A DNA stretch of 64,000 nt from Ehretia macrophylla (taxonomy: Eukaryota > Streptophyta > Magnoliopsida > Boraginales > Ehretiaceae), in assembly GCA_037974665.1 (NCBI GenBank), contig CM075778.1, positions 12,203,001 through 12,267,000 of the forward strand. Reading direction: 5' to 3'. Below, in pieces: positions 24,862 through 39,700 of the stretch. The number at the start of each line of letters is the position of its first letter. The stretch's first letter is position 1. A model generated the notes under the pieces. The model searched no databases. It had not been told where the DNA came from and saw nothing but the letters and a program-made list of their open reading frames with translations. The position numbers and the translations under genes are program-made.

Positions 24862-25254
24862 CTGTTTGGTCTAGCTTTTAGACATTCAAAAGAGCTTCCT
24901 ATGAATTTAGAAATTGAATCTAACTTGTTTGGCTCATGTTTGAAAGTGTTGTTAGGTAAAAATTGAGGTTGAAAAAAGTTAAAAAACGAGTTCCAAATTG
25001 AAATTTTTCAAAAAAAACTTTTGCGAAACTGTTTTTACATAATGTCGGAAGTTTTTTTTCTTTTCCCTTCTCAAATATACCCCTTTTCATATTTTTTAAA
25101 ATCTAATATTACTTTCAAAATTTCTAAAAACTCAACATTGCTAGATATAGGAAACAATCAACGACTTTTATTTAATCACACTTCTAACCAAAGTTGTACT
25201 GCTAAAAACTCTACAGCTCAAAAGCTAAAATTTCACAACTAAACCAAACAGAGG
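24862..25254. mobile_element. hAT-like MITE
   Basis: The ends read CTGTTTGGTCTAGC and, reversed, CTCTGTTTGGTTTAG, the terminal style of plant hAT MITEs. Flanks are CTAAGGCA (24854-24861) and CTAAAGCA (25255-25262), an 8-bp duplication with one difference. This is the hAT duplication length. About 390 bp, no transposase. Confidence 0.6.
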
Positions 25255-25349
25255 CTAAAGCACTAAAAATATTTTACACTCTTCATAACTAGATTTTTTC
25301 AATTGACTCATTTTACGGTAAGCACAAACAAATCAGGCAAATATTTTAG

Positions 25350-25851
25350 GATAAATAGCGTCTCGGCTCCTTGTGGTTTACTATAAGTGCAAGTCGGGTC
25401 CCTGTGGTTTCATATTTAGCTTATAACCCCTTGTGTTTTTTAAAATTAAAGCATGCATGTCCCCTCCGTCAAACAATCTGTCAATTTTAACAGAATTTGT
25501 TATGCACATGTTAGTAACGCAACTGTTTGTGTTTTTTACACGAATGACTAATATGTATGAAGTGCGCAATGACCCCTTGTGTTTTAATGATGGTGCGCAA
25601 TGACCCCCTGTATTTTTAATGATGGTGCACAATGGCCCCTTGTGTTTTTAAAGATATTTGATATGCTAACATTATCTCGGGGGTATTTGTGTCATTTTGA
25701 TATTACCGTTAAAATTTTAAACGGACTTTGACCAAAGGGGCACGTGTGCTTCAATTTTGAAAAGCACAGGGGTTTATAAACCAATTATGAACCATAGAGA
25801 CTCGACTTGCACTTATGATAAACCATAAGAGGACGAGATGCTATTTACCCT
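25350..25851. mobile_element. Mutator-like MITE with ~110-bp terminal inverted repeats
   Basis: The left arm (GATAAATAGCGTCTCG..., with GTGCAAGTCGGGTCCCTGTG) and the reverse of the right arm (GGTAAATAGCATCTCG..., with GTGCAAGTCGAGTCTCTATG) match over roughly 110 bp. Flanks share TATTTTA (25342-25348 and about 25853-25859), close to a 9-bp duplication. The interior contains a repeated phrase TGCGCAATGACCCC. Non-coding, about 500 bp. Confidence 0.65.
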
Positions 25852-26502
25852 TTATTTTACGTCAAAAAACGAAGCTAAGTTAATGTAACAAGGGACTTTA
25901 CTAATGAGTTCTGCTAGCATAATTGTAATCTTTTAGGGTATATTTGTAATTTAAAGTACCTGTATTAACCATTTATATTTAAAGAAAATAAAAAAATAAA
26001 TCATGATTTAAAAGTAAAATTATATACTTAAAAGTATGAAAACGAATTCTTGCAAAAATGCAAATTATTAGCGAAAACTGCTAGAAAGATTAATATCCTT
26101 TCCTGCAGCTTTTTAATGGGGACCAGAATCAAAGAAAAAAAGTTGCATTTTGTGAACTTAATTAATTCAGAGGATTACAGATAAGAGCAACCAAAAGGCC
26201 ACAAAGATCGTATGAAAGCAACAAAAAAAGTAGTTTGGGAAACTTCCCGAATTAAAAGAAAGAACAGTTCCGAGGAAATCTTAACTAGGATGTCTGTTTA
26301 GTGAGATCAGTTTTTTCTTTCTTTTTTGTCGAGGTTCAAGTGAGATCCTCTAGGACAATCTTTTGCTCTTGTGCTTAAGCTTAAGCGTTGGGGTTTGCAA
26401 GTGAAAAGTTGATGTTATATTATAATTTGCTCGCGCAGCAATCTTGGAAATGATAATGAGGACAAAATTCAAATCTATTTGTTTATTCTACTTCTAAGAT
26501 TA

Positions 26503-26942
26503 CCATCTAAATAACGTTTTTGTTTTTGATATCTCGTTAACATTTAACCTCAAGAGATTAGCTTAATGATTGAGCACTTAAGGTAAGCGCAAAGATTTAT
26601 TTTCGATTCAAAATTCAAATTAATCAAAAAATTAATTATTTTTTTTAGACAGTTTTAATAGATCTTGTACCCAAATTCACTTGAACTACATCTGACAACC
26701 CTAATATGAACTTGAAAATTTTCCATCTAAATAATGTTTTTGTTTTTGATATCTCGTTAACATTTAACCTCAAGAAATTAGCTTAATGATTGAGCACTTA
26801 AGTAAGCGCAGAGACTTATTCTCGTTTCGAATTCAAATTAATCCAAAAATTAATATTTTTTTAAACAGTTTTAATGGATCTTGTGTCTAATTCACTTGAA
26901 CTATACCTGACAACTCTAATATGAACTTAAAAATTTTCTCAA
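26503..26942 (+). mobile_element. Tandem pair of tRNA-like SINE sequences, 220-bp period
   Basis: Two copies (26503-26722 and 26723-26942) begin CCATCTAAATAA and run in the same direction with high identity. Each has an A-box-like stretch TTAGCTTAATGATTGAGC and, about 45 bp later, a B-box-like stretch (GATTCAAAATTC in the first, GTTTCGAATTC in the second), the layout of a tRNA-derived pol III promoter. AT-rich tails follow. The head-to-tail pair may reflect tandem duplication rather than two insertions. Confidence 0.55.
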
Positions 26943-28439
26943 GAAAATTCCCGTCATTAAAAAAATAACACTGTCCTCTAATATCACAGGATTATATAGT
27001 TAATCCATTGATCGGTACTGAACATTAGGTAGTGAATGATCAATTAGTGCCTCACATGTTGTCTCTAGTTTCTAGGCATGCCAAAAGTATTATTTTTTTT
27101 CATTATCTTCATCTCAACTTTAAAAATGTCGTTCAAATTTCTTGGCGCAGAGGCAAGACCATTGAGCTGTAAAGGCATCCAAAGCTTAAGCATACGAGAC
27201 TAGTGCTTTCACATGAGCTAATGGCTTCGAGAAGGTGTTGCACTTGCACATCATATTGCTAAACGCCAAGCTAGATGCCAAGCAATAAAACAATTCTATG
27301 GCACATTTCAATTTAAGAAAACTTCTTTAACTGTAAATAGGTCACTAAAATCCATGCTGAAGCATCAACCGAGTTCTCAGTGAACAACTATAATGCCAAG
27401 CATGTTTCTTTTCTGTTAAAGATTAGAAGCTTTAACGCATTATACAAAATATATCAATAGAACATATCTGGCCTGTGCTGTTCTGATCTTTATAGTTTAT
27501 GGTAATTTGATGGATAACTTCGCAACCCTGCAAACGCAACTTAAAGAAATGGTTCATGGAAGGGGCAAATTTCACCAACCCCAATATATACTCGAATTTT
27601 TAAAATTGTTCATATTGTTCTTACATTATATTATGAGTCCCAATGTTTATCACAAGTGTCCAAAGAAATATCTATCATTATATCTAATTTAAAACACCAT
27701 GAAAACATGGGCATGCGACCTAGACGTTTCATCTTTTGGGAAATTAAATAATAACAAAAAGAAGTAAAATTGAGCACCAATTTAGAAACTTGAAAGATGA
27801 TTTTGCGAGTATATAAAAGTAATTGCATGATTTTTTCTTCCAAATTTGTGTAATATGTTTTGTAACTTGGTCTTGCAATTTTAGTTAGTGGAGTTTTCTA
27901 AAAAATTTCAATAACCTAGTTAGTGCTTTTAGATATTTTTTATGCCATGTATCTAGATACATACATAAGTATATATAGAATAGCCATCAACTATGTCTTG
28001 CAAAATTATAGCCAAGTATTTCAAACTTAGTGGAAGACTTGATGATGTGACATAATGTAGACCAAGTTAAGTGCCTTTCATCTACTAAGATAAATATGTA
28101 TGCATATATCATATATATGCATAATATATAAATCTTTCAATTGTGTAATTAATTAATTTAACCTAATCACTATTAGTTTAAATTATGAAAATAACTTTTT
28201 CATAATTGCACATTGACCCCTAAACTTTTTATAATTATACTTTTTTTCCATTGACTATTAATGGTCAAATACAATACCATTAACACCTTAACGTCTCAAA
28301 AAAAAAAAAAAAAGCTCAATAGAAACTTATTCACAAGTGTTTTATTGTGTGTAACTTTCTAAATTCACCGTTGTATAGCAATAAGGGAATATTAAAATCC
28401 TTTTTAATTTTACCCTCACATTCTAGAGTGACGTTTAGT
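26943..28439. other. Intergenic AT-rich DNA
   Basis: No host gene or definable element is seen. It includes an A15 run near 28300. Confidence 0.4.
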
Positions 28440-29372
28440 AATATATCAAGACAGTTTATACGATAATGAAGTCCAATCTCAAGTGAATCTATTTATAGCG
28501 CCGATTAACATGCAATCCAATCCTTCCATTAATATGTTTCAATCAAATGAGAATCATGATGTGATTAAGTCCAAAAATTCGACTCTATGCTTAGATCTAT
28601 TCGATGGAATGAGAGATGAAAACTATGAAAAAATCCATTTACATCATTCATGTCTTGGCCAAGGACTTCCTCATTCTACAACCGAAATTAGATCGCATAG
28701 GACATCGCCTCACGCCAGAGGTTAACGGATCCTCTCTTGATAATTATCCGTCAGTCCTTATACTAGAAAAATAATCGACACAAGGCCATAACCAATCTTT
28801 ATTGATAAAGACAGGTATTGTCCAAGCGCAAGTATTAAACCCTAATACATATAATAGCCGTAATTTCTCAAGTCAAATGATTACATACACAATCGCAATA
28901 AATAATAAATTATTAATCCGAAATCATGTAATTTATTATTCATGTCACATTTAATGATCTATTTCATTAATAATCATTCACACGTTTGTTAATCATATCC
29001 TATGTTATTATGGCATGTGGCTCACCATCATTTATCATTAATATCAAATATTAATCAAAGGTAACAACACACGTGATAGTCCATAATCGATTATCTTAGT
29101 CCCGGTACAATAATCTAAGGACTATGAATATATTTGAATGTTTATCATGTTAAAGAAACATGCCAAAATATTCTAAACATTTTCAGAATATATTTCTTCT
29201 ATGAAAAACATTAGAAACACGAATATATGGAAAATACGGAGAATATGAATGTCATTAGAATGTCAATACGTTATACAAACACATAGACTATATTGCCTTA
29301 AAGTACAAGTTAATGTCAAAATACCTCAAATTATATCATCCAAATATATAACTTTAGGGCATATCTCTAACA
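28440..29372 (-). mobile_element. Probable Angela-like copia solo LTR
   Basis: On the minus strand it starts TGTTAGAGATATGCCCTA at 29372, the start style of Angela/BARE-type LTRs and of the larger element next door. Downstream are an AATAAAGA stretch (near 28780) and a TATAAATAG stretch (near 28490). The lower boundary is approximate and no target duplication was found. No internal domains are attached. Confidence 0.5.
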
Positions 29373-29800
29373 AAGAGGCATTAATCTCAAAGTATATTCT
29401 TCTACCATTGTTATTGCAAATCACAAATAAAACCAGAAAAAGCAATCTTACCGGCATATGAGATGAGAGACGATGATGTTTCGAAGAGTTGGGTTTTCCT
29501 AAAATTAAACCATAATAAAGAATTGTAGTTGCTTGAAAGACATTCACGAATGCTTACAAAAGAAATTCAAAGAAAGAAAAAAGAATAGAGCAAAAATCAT
29601 AAATCAAGGTAGAACAGATATCATTGACCTGGATAATATAGCAAGCAACTCGTACTAATATTTGACTAAAGGGAATGATAATCTTTAGAAAAACAAAAAG
29701 ACTAGAAAAAGGGCAGGCAAATATACATACACTATATAATATCCACATTTAACAATAGTCAAAAACCAACACAAAACGCACACAAGATGTGTGTATCATC

Positions 29801-31905
29801 TGAAGAAAAACATTATGACGCATAAATCAAATTCTAAAATACAAGGATAAGGCAGAAACATTCATGCATGGATCTTTAAAACGAATAAAGCATGAAATAG
29901 CTACTTGAACATCTTAACAGTTCATAGTTTAATTATAAAAGCAAATAAAGTTTTTAAGAATACCTTATCGCGAAAAAAAAAACAAGAAAACTTCACCTTT
30001 GCTGAAGAACAATGCTCCACACGCCTGGGAGAGTCTTCTGCTCCTCAACTTTGATCTTCCCTTCTATTCCAAGATCCTAGCTTAAGTGTTGATCAAGTTA
30101 TGGGACTTGATCTTGCTAAACTAAATTAAAAGAAAAACTATTTCGAGTTTCTTCAAAAGTTGAAGCTTACTCGTAAGAGAGAAAGAGAGATCTCAAACGA
30201 GATGGTGCAATTGTTGAATTTAGGGTAGAGGCCTTTATATAGGAAAGACCAGGAGGCAATTTTGTCTGAAAACAGAATCCTAAAAGGCAAAGGATTAAGA
30301 CTTTGAATTATCCTTTAATGCCATAATTAAATAAAAAATCTTTTTACACCTTGCGTTCACACTTCCAATCCTCACCACCCTAGGACTAGGCACATAGGAC
30401 CCTACGCATAGCCTAGGAACACGAGCGACGGGTCATGGCTCAGCCCATAAGCTCCAATTAATTATATTAATTAATTTCAATTAATTTCCAAAATCTAAAT
30501 CTAGTCTACTATTTAAGAATAATACTATTTCTACCCATGAAAAATTATCTTAAATATTTAGTAGTCTTTAGACTTTAATCAACTAATTATTTATTTATTT
30601 AATTGACATTTAACAATTCTTTAATCCAAAATTCAGCCAATAATCAAAATAAAAAAACAACTCCCATAAATAGAAAATTATATTTATGATCCCTAATTGA
30701 CAAAGGATTAAATCCTCTCTTTCAACTAGTAATTCTTAACTTTAGTAAATACACTTATAAGGTAAATTGCTAGAACAGAGACTAAAGACATAATTATCCT
30801 TCTACTGAAAACGATTAAAATATTCTCACTAGTCTCCTAGCAATACTTTGCCACTTTAACCTTAGTATATTCCACTAAAAGACTATGGCTGCACTCCAAG
30901 ATAATTACTGTATAAACAGGAGTTAGTCAATAATATGTGACGCTCAATCTTTAGACCAACTAAGTGATAATGACTAAATCACCTATCTATACTCACTCAT
31001 AGCCAAGACAGGTTTACCATGTGTACTATCACCTCTTTGATTACATCTTATTCTCCTTAGAATCTTTAACCCATAATCTAACCATCCTCCGAAAGTTAAC
31101 CACTTATACATGGGAGCTACCCATAACAACCAGTACAGTAAACTGTACTACTATGTATAGATTCAGGATGATCAACCTGAATCATTCTAAGGGACCGATT
31201 ATTGTACAGATTCCTTATTGCATACATATGTCCCTTCTAACCAAGTTCAGACACCTAAATCACTGAGTTATTGACCCACATATAAGATCTCACCCATAGT
31301 GACCCAAAGTGCAAGAACTTGACTTCGTTAGTTCATCCACGTATGCTCAAGATTAAGAGCATTGGCTCACTTAGAAGCTATTAAGTATATGTGACCTCTT
31401 TCTTTGATAGTACTTATCTAGAGTATCACACCTACAGTGGCCCGTCCAATGCATACACATGCATAAGTAAAGTAAGTCTGGAACTCCATCCATGATCAAT
31501 GCAGGCCACCCTTCTATAAAAGGAACTTATTCACAATAAATTCTACCATAATAGAATGCCCAACTCTACTACTTAGTTATGGACTAAATATGTGAGGCCC
31601 CAGACCCGAAGACAATATTTATTTTATTAATTTGCATTTATTCGTTTGTATTTAATTGACTTGTTTTTTGTTAATTGAATAGTTCTACTTAACAAGTAAC
31701 CATGACTTAGACCTTCTATACGTAACCACCACATACCTAAATCAACACTTGAAGGAAGGACCTCACATACATATATATATAAGTCAACCACATAAGAGAG
31801 AAACATGCTCATAAAGTAAGATGACATTTAATTAATCATTACAAAGATTCAAACATGTTGATGGCAAAATGCTAGTGGTCTTTTGGGCATATCTCATTCC
31901 CAACA
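29801..31905 (-). repeat. Left (3') LTR of the Angela-like element
   Basis: It is bounded by TCATC on the left and by the polypurine tract on the right. At 31591-31677 it contains the first ~87 bp of a solo LTR of the large LTR family, at exactly the site where the right LTR carries the whole passenger. Confidence 0.85.
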
Positions 31906-34900
31906 GACTCCCACTTGCACGAAAAAGCACTAGGCTAAGTAACCTAACAACTTAACTCCCATTGACTCAACATGTACAAAAAAGACCCTCTCCGTTAAAG
32001 TTTTAGTGAAGGGATCTGCTAAGTTATTTGCGGAGGCAATTTTTCTCGACCACAATATCTCCTCTATGGATAAACTCACAGATTAAGTGATATTTTCTCT
32101 CAATATGTTTGTCTTTCCTATGGTTCATTGGCTCTTTACTTCGTGCTACCGCGTGACTATTATCACAATATATGACTAATGGGTTTCTCTATGGCAGGTA
32201 CTACTCCCAATTCTAACAGGAACTTCCTCAACCACACAACTTCTTTAGTTGTTTCTGACACCGCTACATACTTAACTTCCATGGTGGAATCTGCGATGCA
32301 AATTTGCTTCACACTTCTCTATGAAATTGCACATCCTAACAGGGCAAAAACGTATCCAAAAGTAGATCTCCTAGAATCCCTATCAGACTAGAAGTCTGAA
32401 TCTGTGTATGCCAACGGAGTAAGATCCTCAGCTCGATAGACCAATATATAATCATTCATTCTCCGAAGATACTTGAATATATGTTTGACCGTTACCCAGT
32501 GAACTTGTCCTGGGTTTGATTGATATCAGCTAACTATGCCAACGACAAAGAAAATATATGGTCTAGTACATAACATGGCGTACATAAGATTGCCAACTAC
32601 TGACGCATATGGAATCCGTCTCATACTTTCTTCCTCATCAGGATTTTTGGGACACTGATCTCGAGAAAATGGAACTTCATGCATGGAGGGCAATAAACCC
32701 TTCTTGGAGTTTATCATGTTAAACTTGACCAACATCTTCTCAAGGTATACAGCTTGGGATAACGCTAGTACCTTGTTCTTGCAATCTCGTAAGAGTTTGA
32801 CTCCTAGAACATAACTAGTTTCTCCCAAGTCCTTTATCCGAAATTGAGAAGAGAGCAAAATCTTTATGGATGTCAACTTCCCTACATCGTCCCTAATCAA
32901 TAGGATGTCATCCACATAAGGACAAGAAATACAATAGCTTGGCTATCATTTTTCTTGTATACATATGGTTCGTCAATGTTCTGCTCAAAACCAAAGGCTT
33001 TGACTGCTTCATTGAAACGAATATTTCATGCCCTAGATGTTTGCTTATGTCCATAGATGAACCTCTTAAGCTTACAGACCATGTTTTCTTGGCCTTTCAC
33101 AATGAATCCATCTGGCTATGTCATATAGATATTCTCATCAAGATTTTCGTTAAGAAAAGCTGTCTTGACGTCCATCTATCATATCTCGTAGTCGTAATGA
33201 CAAGCGATGGCCAAGAGAATCCTTATGGACTTCAACATGGCTACTGGTGAGAAAGTCTTCTTATAGTCGATACCCTCCTTCTGAGTGTATCCCTTTTGTA
33301 CCAACCTAGTTTTGAAGGTTTCCACTTTCCCATCCACTCCCCTCTTTCTCTTGTAGACCCACTTGCACTCTATAGGTTTTACCTCTTCAGGCACTACTAC
33401 AAGAGCCTAGACTTAGTTGGAATACATTGACTCCAACTCAGATTCCATTTCCTTATGCCAATGGTCTGTATCTACATCCGTTACTACTTCACCGTAACTA
33501 GTGGTATCGTCAACCTGATTGGAGATTGCTTTGAAAAACTCTCCATAGTATTTTTTTGGTTGTCTCGATGTTCTCCCACTACGACGAGGCTCCGGTGTAA
33601 TTAAGGGAATTTGCTGTTCATTTTCTATTTCGGTTATAGGCACAGGTAAAGTAGTAGAAGTCTTAGTAGTGACTTCTTCTAGCATAACTTCTGAATTCGA
33701 CTCTTGATGGATAACACTATCATCCTCCAAGTATCTAGCATGTGTACTTATTAGCACATTCTGCTCCTCAGGATGATAGAATATTCCACCTTTTGTTCCC
33801 TTAGGATATCCTATGAAATAACACATCTCAGCCCTTGGTTCTACCTTCGAAGCAAAGTTGTTCAGTACATAAGCTGGACACCCCCAAATGTGGATATGCC
33901 TTAAACTGGGCTTGCACCCTAGCCACAACTCATAAGGTGTCATAGGTACTGATTTAGAAGGCACTAGGTTCAAGATATATATTGTTACTTCTAAGGCATA
34001 ACCCCAAAACGATATGGGTAGAGTCGCGTGACTCATCATAGATCTTACCATATTTAGTAAAGTCCAATTTCGTCTTTTAAACACACCATTTGCTGAGGAA
34101 TGCCAGGTGTGGTTAACTAAGTCACAATTCCTTGTTGTGTGAGATAGTCTTTGAACTCACCCGAGAGGTATTCCCTACCTTGATTAGACCGAAATGCTTT
34201 AATGGGTTTTTCTAATTGTAGCTTCACTTCCACCTTAAACTCTTTGAACTTGCCAAAGGATTCAGACTTGCGTCGCATTAGGAAAACATATCTATATCTA
34301 GAATAATCATCGGTGAATGTGATCAAGTATTCAAAACCTTCTCGAGTCGGTGCGCTCATGGGACCACACACATCAGTGTGCACTAATTCTAACACTTCAC
34401 TTGCCCTATGCCTTTTAGAGGTAAACGACCTTTTGGTCATCTTCCCCTTTAGGCAGGATTCATAATGAGTCCATGGTTCAAGATCTAATGAGCCCAACGA
34501 CCCATCATTGACCAATCGTTGTATCTTGTTTAAGTTTTTATGTGTCATTGGTGGATGAAATCTTTCTTTTAAGGGAAGTAGAGCATTCAGTTTCTACATT
34601 ATGCATGTTGGAAATAGTTGGATAAAGATAGAATAAATTATCATGCTTTCTACCATAACAAATTATATTTCCATTTCTACTAGTCGTTAAATCAGAATAC
34701 AAAGTAATAGAATAATCTCTATTAATTAATTGCGAAACTAAAACAAGATTCTTTCGCATGTTTGGAACATAATAAACATTGTCTAATTCTAGCACTCTAT
34801 CATTAAAATGTAAATAAACTTTTCCAACTGTAGTGGCCCAGACCTATGCTCCGTTGCCAACCTTCAGAGTGAACTTTCCTTTACCTAGCATCCTCGTTTA

Positions 34901-36764
34901 CTGAAAGCCCTGCAATGAATTATAAATATGATTAGTGGATCCAGAATCTACTATCCAAGTATCAGTAGAATCAACCACCAAACAAGTTTCAACAAGAAAA
35001 GTAAAATGCGTACCTATCTTGCCTTTGGTAAGGTACTTGGGGCAATCGTCTTTCCAGTGACCTATTTGGCCACAAACGAAGCATTTCCCATTGGGCCTTT
35101 TACCTCCTTTCTTTATCATCATTGACCTTGATCGTAATCCTCGACCTTCTATCTTTTTGGCAACCCTTACGGCTTCCAACTCTTTAATCAACTGTTCAGT
35201 TGTCCAGTTCATCCCACTTGACTGGGACTACCACCTGAACTAATTAAAGGGTTTGGGCAAGGTCTCTAGAATCAAATCTATCTTTTCTAGAAGACTAATA
35301 CTAGCACCTAGGGATCTAGACAGGGAGATAATATCCATCATCTTTAACACATATGTCTCGACGGAATCACCCTCTCTCATCTTAGTAGTCTTCAGCTTAC
35401 TTAGAGTGGCCAAGGATGTTATCATGTCAGATAAAAACTCTATGTCCATGTGCTAAGACTGTAGAGTATCAGAGATAGAGGCAAGAATAATAGTACTGGC
35501 TAGCTTATCAGCCAGTCTCCACCTTTCCTCTAACTCTCTTCTATATTGGTCAGAAGTAGCCTCAATTTTAGGACATGGTTGAGTAAGGACATATGCGTAT
35601 CCACGATTTTCGAGTATTATGTCCAAGTTTTCTTTCCAGTCTTTATAGTTATATCCAATTAATTTTCCTTATGAATCGTATATAGACATGAGAATAGAAT
35701 ACTTGTATGTCATCTTTAATTTGAATATTCATGCAACATAATTAAACATGAGCAAATTATGTAAGACATATATGTATGACATGCATGAGAAAATAACATT
35801 AGGAACTCATGAATGCTAATACACAAATATAGGTAACCCTTTTAACTATGACTAATGTCCTAGTGATTACCTTATTACTAAATTTGGCTTCCTAAGACCC
35901 GATATCACTTACTCCGTAGGGAGGTTATTACCTATCTTGAGTCGAGTGTAAATATCATTCCTTATGGGATTTCCTTAGATAATTCAGACTCGAGCCTTCA
36001 TAGGGATGTTATTCTTATCAATACGTACAAGGTGATCTATAGCCTAGAACTCCATCATAGGGTGGTCGTTCCACTAACATCTTTTATGTGAATTCTCAAT
36101 TTTAGATTAAGCCGCTAAATCCAGGAATGATATCACCCTCCGTAAGGAGCAAATTGCATGGTAAGATGAGGTACAATCACCCATTAACATGATCTGGACA
36201 TGGAAAGTCGTGGGATTTCCTAGTTCATTCTCTCACTCAATTATTTGGACTAAGGGTTTCTACATATGTGATTTACTTCAATACTTAATTCTGGTTTTTC
36301 CCAAAAAATTAGTTTAAAACCTATAATCATTTTGTCTAAAACCTTAAAGCATAATATTTAAATCACATAAACCTAATCCAGGTTATTATCCTAACCTTAG
36401 GTAAGGCTTTCTATAAGTCTTTAGTCAAGTTTAGGTTTCTAAGGCAAAATAGTCATCTTAATATTTTCCTTAACCAATTTCAATCTATGATTTAATTAAT
36501 CTTTAGACTTTAATAAATCTATTCTAATATCCAGATTAATTATTTGACTTGACTATCAAGAACTTAATTTTTATACTTATAGGATTGCCTATAATTTAAT
36601 CCTACAAGGTAAACTTAATGCTAAACAATTTTACATAACAAAGTAAAGATAAATTAATTATGTAAAACCACATAATTTAGAAAAATTGATTTACTTAGCA
36701 TTTAATAAATAATTAATCTTAAATAACTCCCATAAAAAAAATATTTTACATTTTCTTAAAAACA

Positions 36765-39700
36765 AAGTATCTGTAAAATCAAATTCATATTAATCCATGC
36801 GAATAAACACAAAAAAAGCAAATAAAGTTTTTAGAAATACCTTATCGCGAAGAATGAAACAAGAAAACATCACCTTTGCTGAAAAACAGTGTTCCACACG
36901 CTTGGGAGAGTCTTCCACTCCTCAAATTTGATCTTTCCCTCTATTCCAAGATCCTAACTTAAGTGTTGATCAAGTTGTGGGACTTGATCTTGCTAAACTA
37001 AATTAAAAGAAAAACTATTTCGAGTTTCTTCAAAAGTTTAAGCTTACTCGTAAGAGAGAAAAAGAGAGATCTCAAAGGAGATGGTACAATTGTTGAACTT
37101 GGGGTAGAGTCCTTTATATAGGAAAGACCAGGAGGCAATTCTGTTTTAAAGCAGAATCCTAAAAAGTAAAGGATTAGGACTTTGAATTATCATTAATTCC
37201 ATAATTAAATAGAAAATTTACCTTGAGTTCACACTTTCAATTCTCACCACCCTAGGACTAGGCGCCTAGGACCCTACGCCTAGCCTAGGAACATGAGCCA
37301 TAAGTCCTGGCTCAGCCCATAAGCTCCAATTAATTAAATTAATTAATTCTAATTAATTTCCAAAATTGAAATCTAGTCTACTATTTAAGAATAATACTAT
37401 TTTCACCCATGGAAAATTATCTTATATATTTAGTAGCCTTTAGACTTTAATCAATTATTTATTTATTTATTTATTTGACATTTAACAATTATTTAATCTA
37501 AAATTTACGCAATAATCAAAATAGAAAACATTCCCATAAATAGGAAATTCTATTTATGATCCCTAATTGTCAAATGATTAAATCATTTCTTTCAACTAGT
37601 AATTCTTAACTTTAGTAAATACACTTATAAGGTAAATGGCTAAAAGGGGGACCAAAGACAAAATTATTCTTCCACTAAAAATTATCAAAATATTCTTGCT
37701 AGTCTTCTAGTAATACTTTGCCACTTTAACCTTAGTCTATTCCACTAAAAGACTATAGTTGCACTCCAAGATAATTACAGTATAAACAGGAGTTAGTCAA
37801 TAATATGTGACACTCAGTCTTTAGACCAATTAAGTGCTAATGACCAAATTACCCTTCTATACTCACTCATAGTCAAGACAGGTTTACCAAGTATACTATC
37901 ACCTCTTTGACTACATCTTATTTTCCTTAGAACCTACAATTCATAATCTAACTATCCTCTAGAAGTTAACCACTTATACATGGGAGCTACCCATAAGTAT
38001 AACAACCAGTACAATAACTGTACTACTATGCATAGATTCAGGATGATCAACCTGGATCATTCTAAGAGAGTGATTATTGTACAGATTCTTTATTGTATAC
38101 GCATATCCTTTTTAACAATCACTGAGTTATTGACCCATATATAAAATCTCACCCATAGTGACCCAAAGTGCAATAACTTGACTTCGTCAGTTCATCCACG
38201 TATGCTCAAGATTAAGAGAATTGACCCACTTGAAGCTAGTAGATAAAGGTGACCTCTTTCTTTGATAGTACTTATTTAAAGTATCACACCTACAATGACC
38301 CGTCCAATGCATACATATGCATAAGTGAAGTAAGTCTGGAACCCCATCCATGATCAAGACAGACTTCCCTTCTATAAAGGGAACTTATTCACAATAATTT
38401 CTACCATAGTAGAGTGCCTAACTCTACTACTTAGTTATGGACTAAATATGTGAGGCCCCGGACCTGAAGAAAATATTTATTTTATTAGTTTGCATTTATT
38501 CATTTGCATTTAATTGACTTGTTCTTGTTAATTGAATCGTTACGTGCATTCATTACATGATTGTAAGCGGAGTTAATGATAACCAGAGGTAGAATAGATA
38601 GACATTGGCATAATAAATGCATTTTTAGTGAGCTCAATCTAACTTCCTAAGTTGCATTTGAAACCCAAAATGATTTGTGGGCCTAATTTAGCTTTAATTG
38701 CATTTAAAAGCTCAATTGTTAGCCCAATCTAAGCCTTTATATTATCAAAACAAACTACCAAAGCAAAGGGAAAGCCCTAGAATTGGCTAGAGAAAAAAAA
38801 TGAGATAGCCAAACCTGTGAGGGAGAAGAATAAGAAAGGAAAAGAAGAAGAAGGAAAAGAGAGGGAAAAAGAGAGAAATGAGGAAAAAAAATAATTTTTG
38901 GCTCAAGTTCTTGTTATTTTGAGCAATTCCTACAAACTAAGGTGAGGGGAATACATGTTTTATGCATTTCTTTGTAGTTTCAAGAATGGTATGCTATGTA
39001 CAAGTTATGAAATGTTGAGTTAAACCATGAATTTTGCATACTAGCTTGATTGTTGTGAAGTGTATAGTTAATATTTTATTGATTGCTAAGAGTTGTTGTA
39101 GAAGTTGTTGTTTGTGGTAGTGAAGTAAGTGTCACTTAAGTGTTTAATTAAAAGCTTGAAAGGGTGTTTCTAGTGTACATAGTAAGCATGCAACATCTAA
39201 ATTGAGTAAGAAAACAAAATAGAGGATAAAAGAGAATCATGTGCACTGTTTTTGCATGATTGTTTTGATGTGGTAAACCTTAATGGTTAAGGTTGATTTT
39301 CGAATATGTTATACTAGACTGATAGTAGAATAAACTTTAAGTTTGGAGCATGTTCAAATATTGAGGCTAAGGTAATGATTTAGACTGATTACAGTAGGGT
39401 TCCGATCTACGTGTAGGTGCAGGATAGTTTGCGCAATAAATTTCTAAAGGTCATATCTTGTTGAATATAGCTCTGAATCGAGATCTGTTTGATGCTAAAC
39501 CCATCTACATTTAAAGAACTATGTTTTTGTGCAGTTTCAGAGCTTTTAAAGGACATTAAGGTACATAACTAAACTGGATAATTCATGCTTGAATTTAACT
39601 TGTAAATGTAATTGAGATTCTAGTTAAAATAATCATTTTCTTGTGTTGTTCTGCTAACGATAAGTGCATGAATGCTCATGAATTACATTGGTTGCTTAAG

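Noticed and set aside
28483-28725. 80-codon plus-strand frame
   Set aside because: It lies in the probable Angela-like solo LTR on the other strand and has no domain.
32179-32391. Plus-strand 70-codon frame
   Set aside because: It is the complement of the RNase H part of the minus-strand Angela-like element.
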